This document shows, one piece after another, positions 63,717-64,000 of a stretch of 64,000 nt of DNA. The stretch lies in the NCBI GenBank assembly GCA_029882395.1, contig JAOUKT010000010.1, forward strand, positions 1 through 64,000, in the 5' to 3' direction. The DNA comes from Gammaproteobacteria bacterium (GTDB lineage Bacteria > Pseudomonadota > Gammaproteobacteria > SZUA-229). How positions within the stretch are numbered: the stretch's first letter is position 1; each line of letters starts with the position of its first letter. The position numbers were made by a program, and so were the translations under genes. A model generated the notes under the pieces. The model did no database searches. It was given only the letters and a program-made list of their open reading frames with translations, and was not told the origin of the DNA.

Positions 63717-64000
63717 TCAGGCTGTGTCTTCCAGTTTAGGCACCTCAAAGATTTCATTGTAATTGATCCAGTTGATGAGCTGGCACCAGCCTGTCAGGTC
63801 TTTCTGTTTTTTCCAGTTGGGCAATTCAAACAAACTGGTGCCGGTGCTGGTGCTGGTAATATAGTTTTGAGTATCGCGTAATGAGGCGATGAAGTCGATA
63901 TCCAGTTTATCGATAAAGCGCTTCAGGGAATTATATATCTTTGTCTGCCGGCGAACCCGGTTGGCAATAATGCCGATTCTGGGTTTATTGGGTAAGTGAT
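63717..64000 (-). CDS. ParA-family ATPase, C-terminal part
   Basis: Only about 94 residues of the C-terminal end are inside the window, reading towards 63717. It shows IGIIANRVRRQTKIYNSLKRFI, IASLRDTQNYI and FELPNWKKQKD, the pattern of ParA/MinD-like proteins past the last nucleotide-binding motif. The N-terminal P-loop lies outside. ParA relatives near che genes position chemosensory arrays in several bacteria, so a ParC-like role is worth considering but is not shown here. Confidence 0.7.
   Translation of the reverse strand, partial: HLPNKPRIGIIANRVRRQTKIYNSLKRFIDKLDIDFIASLRDTQNYITSTSTGTSLFELPNWKKQKDLTGWCQLINWINYNEIFEVPKLEDTA

Overview
The window reads as chromosomal DNA of a gammaproteobacterium with moderate GC (roughly 45-50 % by eye). 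The evidence is the gene set: cmoAB, rpmB-rpmG, a Cca of Escherichia type, RimO, UppP, a FolM-like pteridine reductase, GlcDEF and a DUF4212/acetate-symporter/DUF294/exonuclease cluster. A cytoplasm-facing SoeABC-type sulfite dehydrogenase suggests a sulfur-oxidising or sulfite-detoxifying organism. I cannot name the genus. No rRNA, tRNA, CRISPR array, prophage or intact insertion sequence was seen.

Layout. 1-1531: an ABC exporter (permease cut by the window edge, plus ATPase), minus strand. 1650-6405: a lone HyuA-type hydantoinase, a small secreted protein, a TPR protein and an EAL-HDOD signalling protein. 6528-9790: rpmB-rpmG, then folB-folK, a secreted metallo-beta-lactamase-fold protein and a pteridine reductase. 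9859-14140: a plus-strand run of a MidA-type methyltransferase, uppP, vanZ-like, cmoA and cmoB. 14285-17954: small lineage-specific genes (lipoprotein, unknown, DUF3135), a heptamer array and a beta-carbonic anhydrase. 18342-23332: rimO, cca, a paralogue of the first secreted protein, and a serine/alanine-glyoxylate aminotransferase, all minus. 23738-28948: the DUF4212 + symporter operon and the DUF294/CBS + exonuclease genes. 29077-36759: a DyP peroxidase, yaaA, the largest heptamer array, a nitroreductase, glcF-glcE-glcD and an NDUFA9-like protein. 37039-39240: an EamA transporter and a short Omp85-type protein.

39334-45399 is the accessory-looking part. It holds a decayed LuxR-type regulator/hydrolase fusion, a large VWA lipoprotein, a decayed REP-associated tyrosine transposase and a secreted protein of unknown function. 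The two intact genes diverge around the dead transposase, and each has a closely similar 18-bp palindrome upstream. I consider this the most interesting regulatory observation in the window. 45587-47506 carries a DUF3025 protein and moaA (minus). 47938-52757 is soeABC, with a roughly 120-bp imperfect palindrome between soeB and soeC. 52860-54347 is a YfaZ-like outer-membrane protein and mazG. 54462-63703 is a complete chemosensory cluster: cheB, a receptor without a sensor domain, cheY, a STAS protein, cheA, a second receptor, cheW, cheR and cheD. 63717-64000 is the C-terminal end of a ParA-like protein.

Functional links. MoaA feeds molybdenum-cofactor synthesis needed by the adjacent SoeA. 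GlcDEF makes glyoxylate that the aminotransferase could convert to glycine. FolB, FolK and the pteridine reductase all act on pterins. Three intergenic arrays share one heptamer theme (AGTC followed by three variable bases). They and several long inverted repeats are the main structure the genes do not explain.
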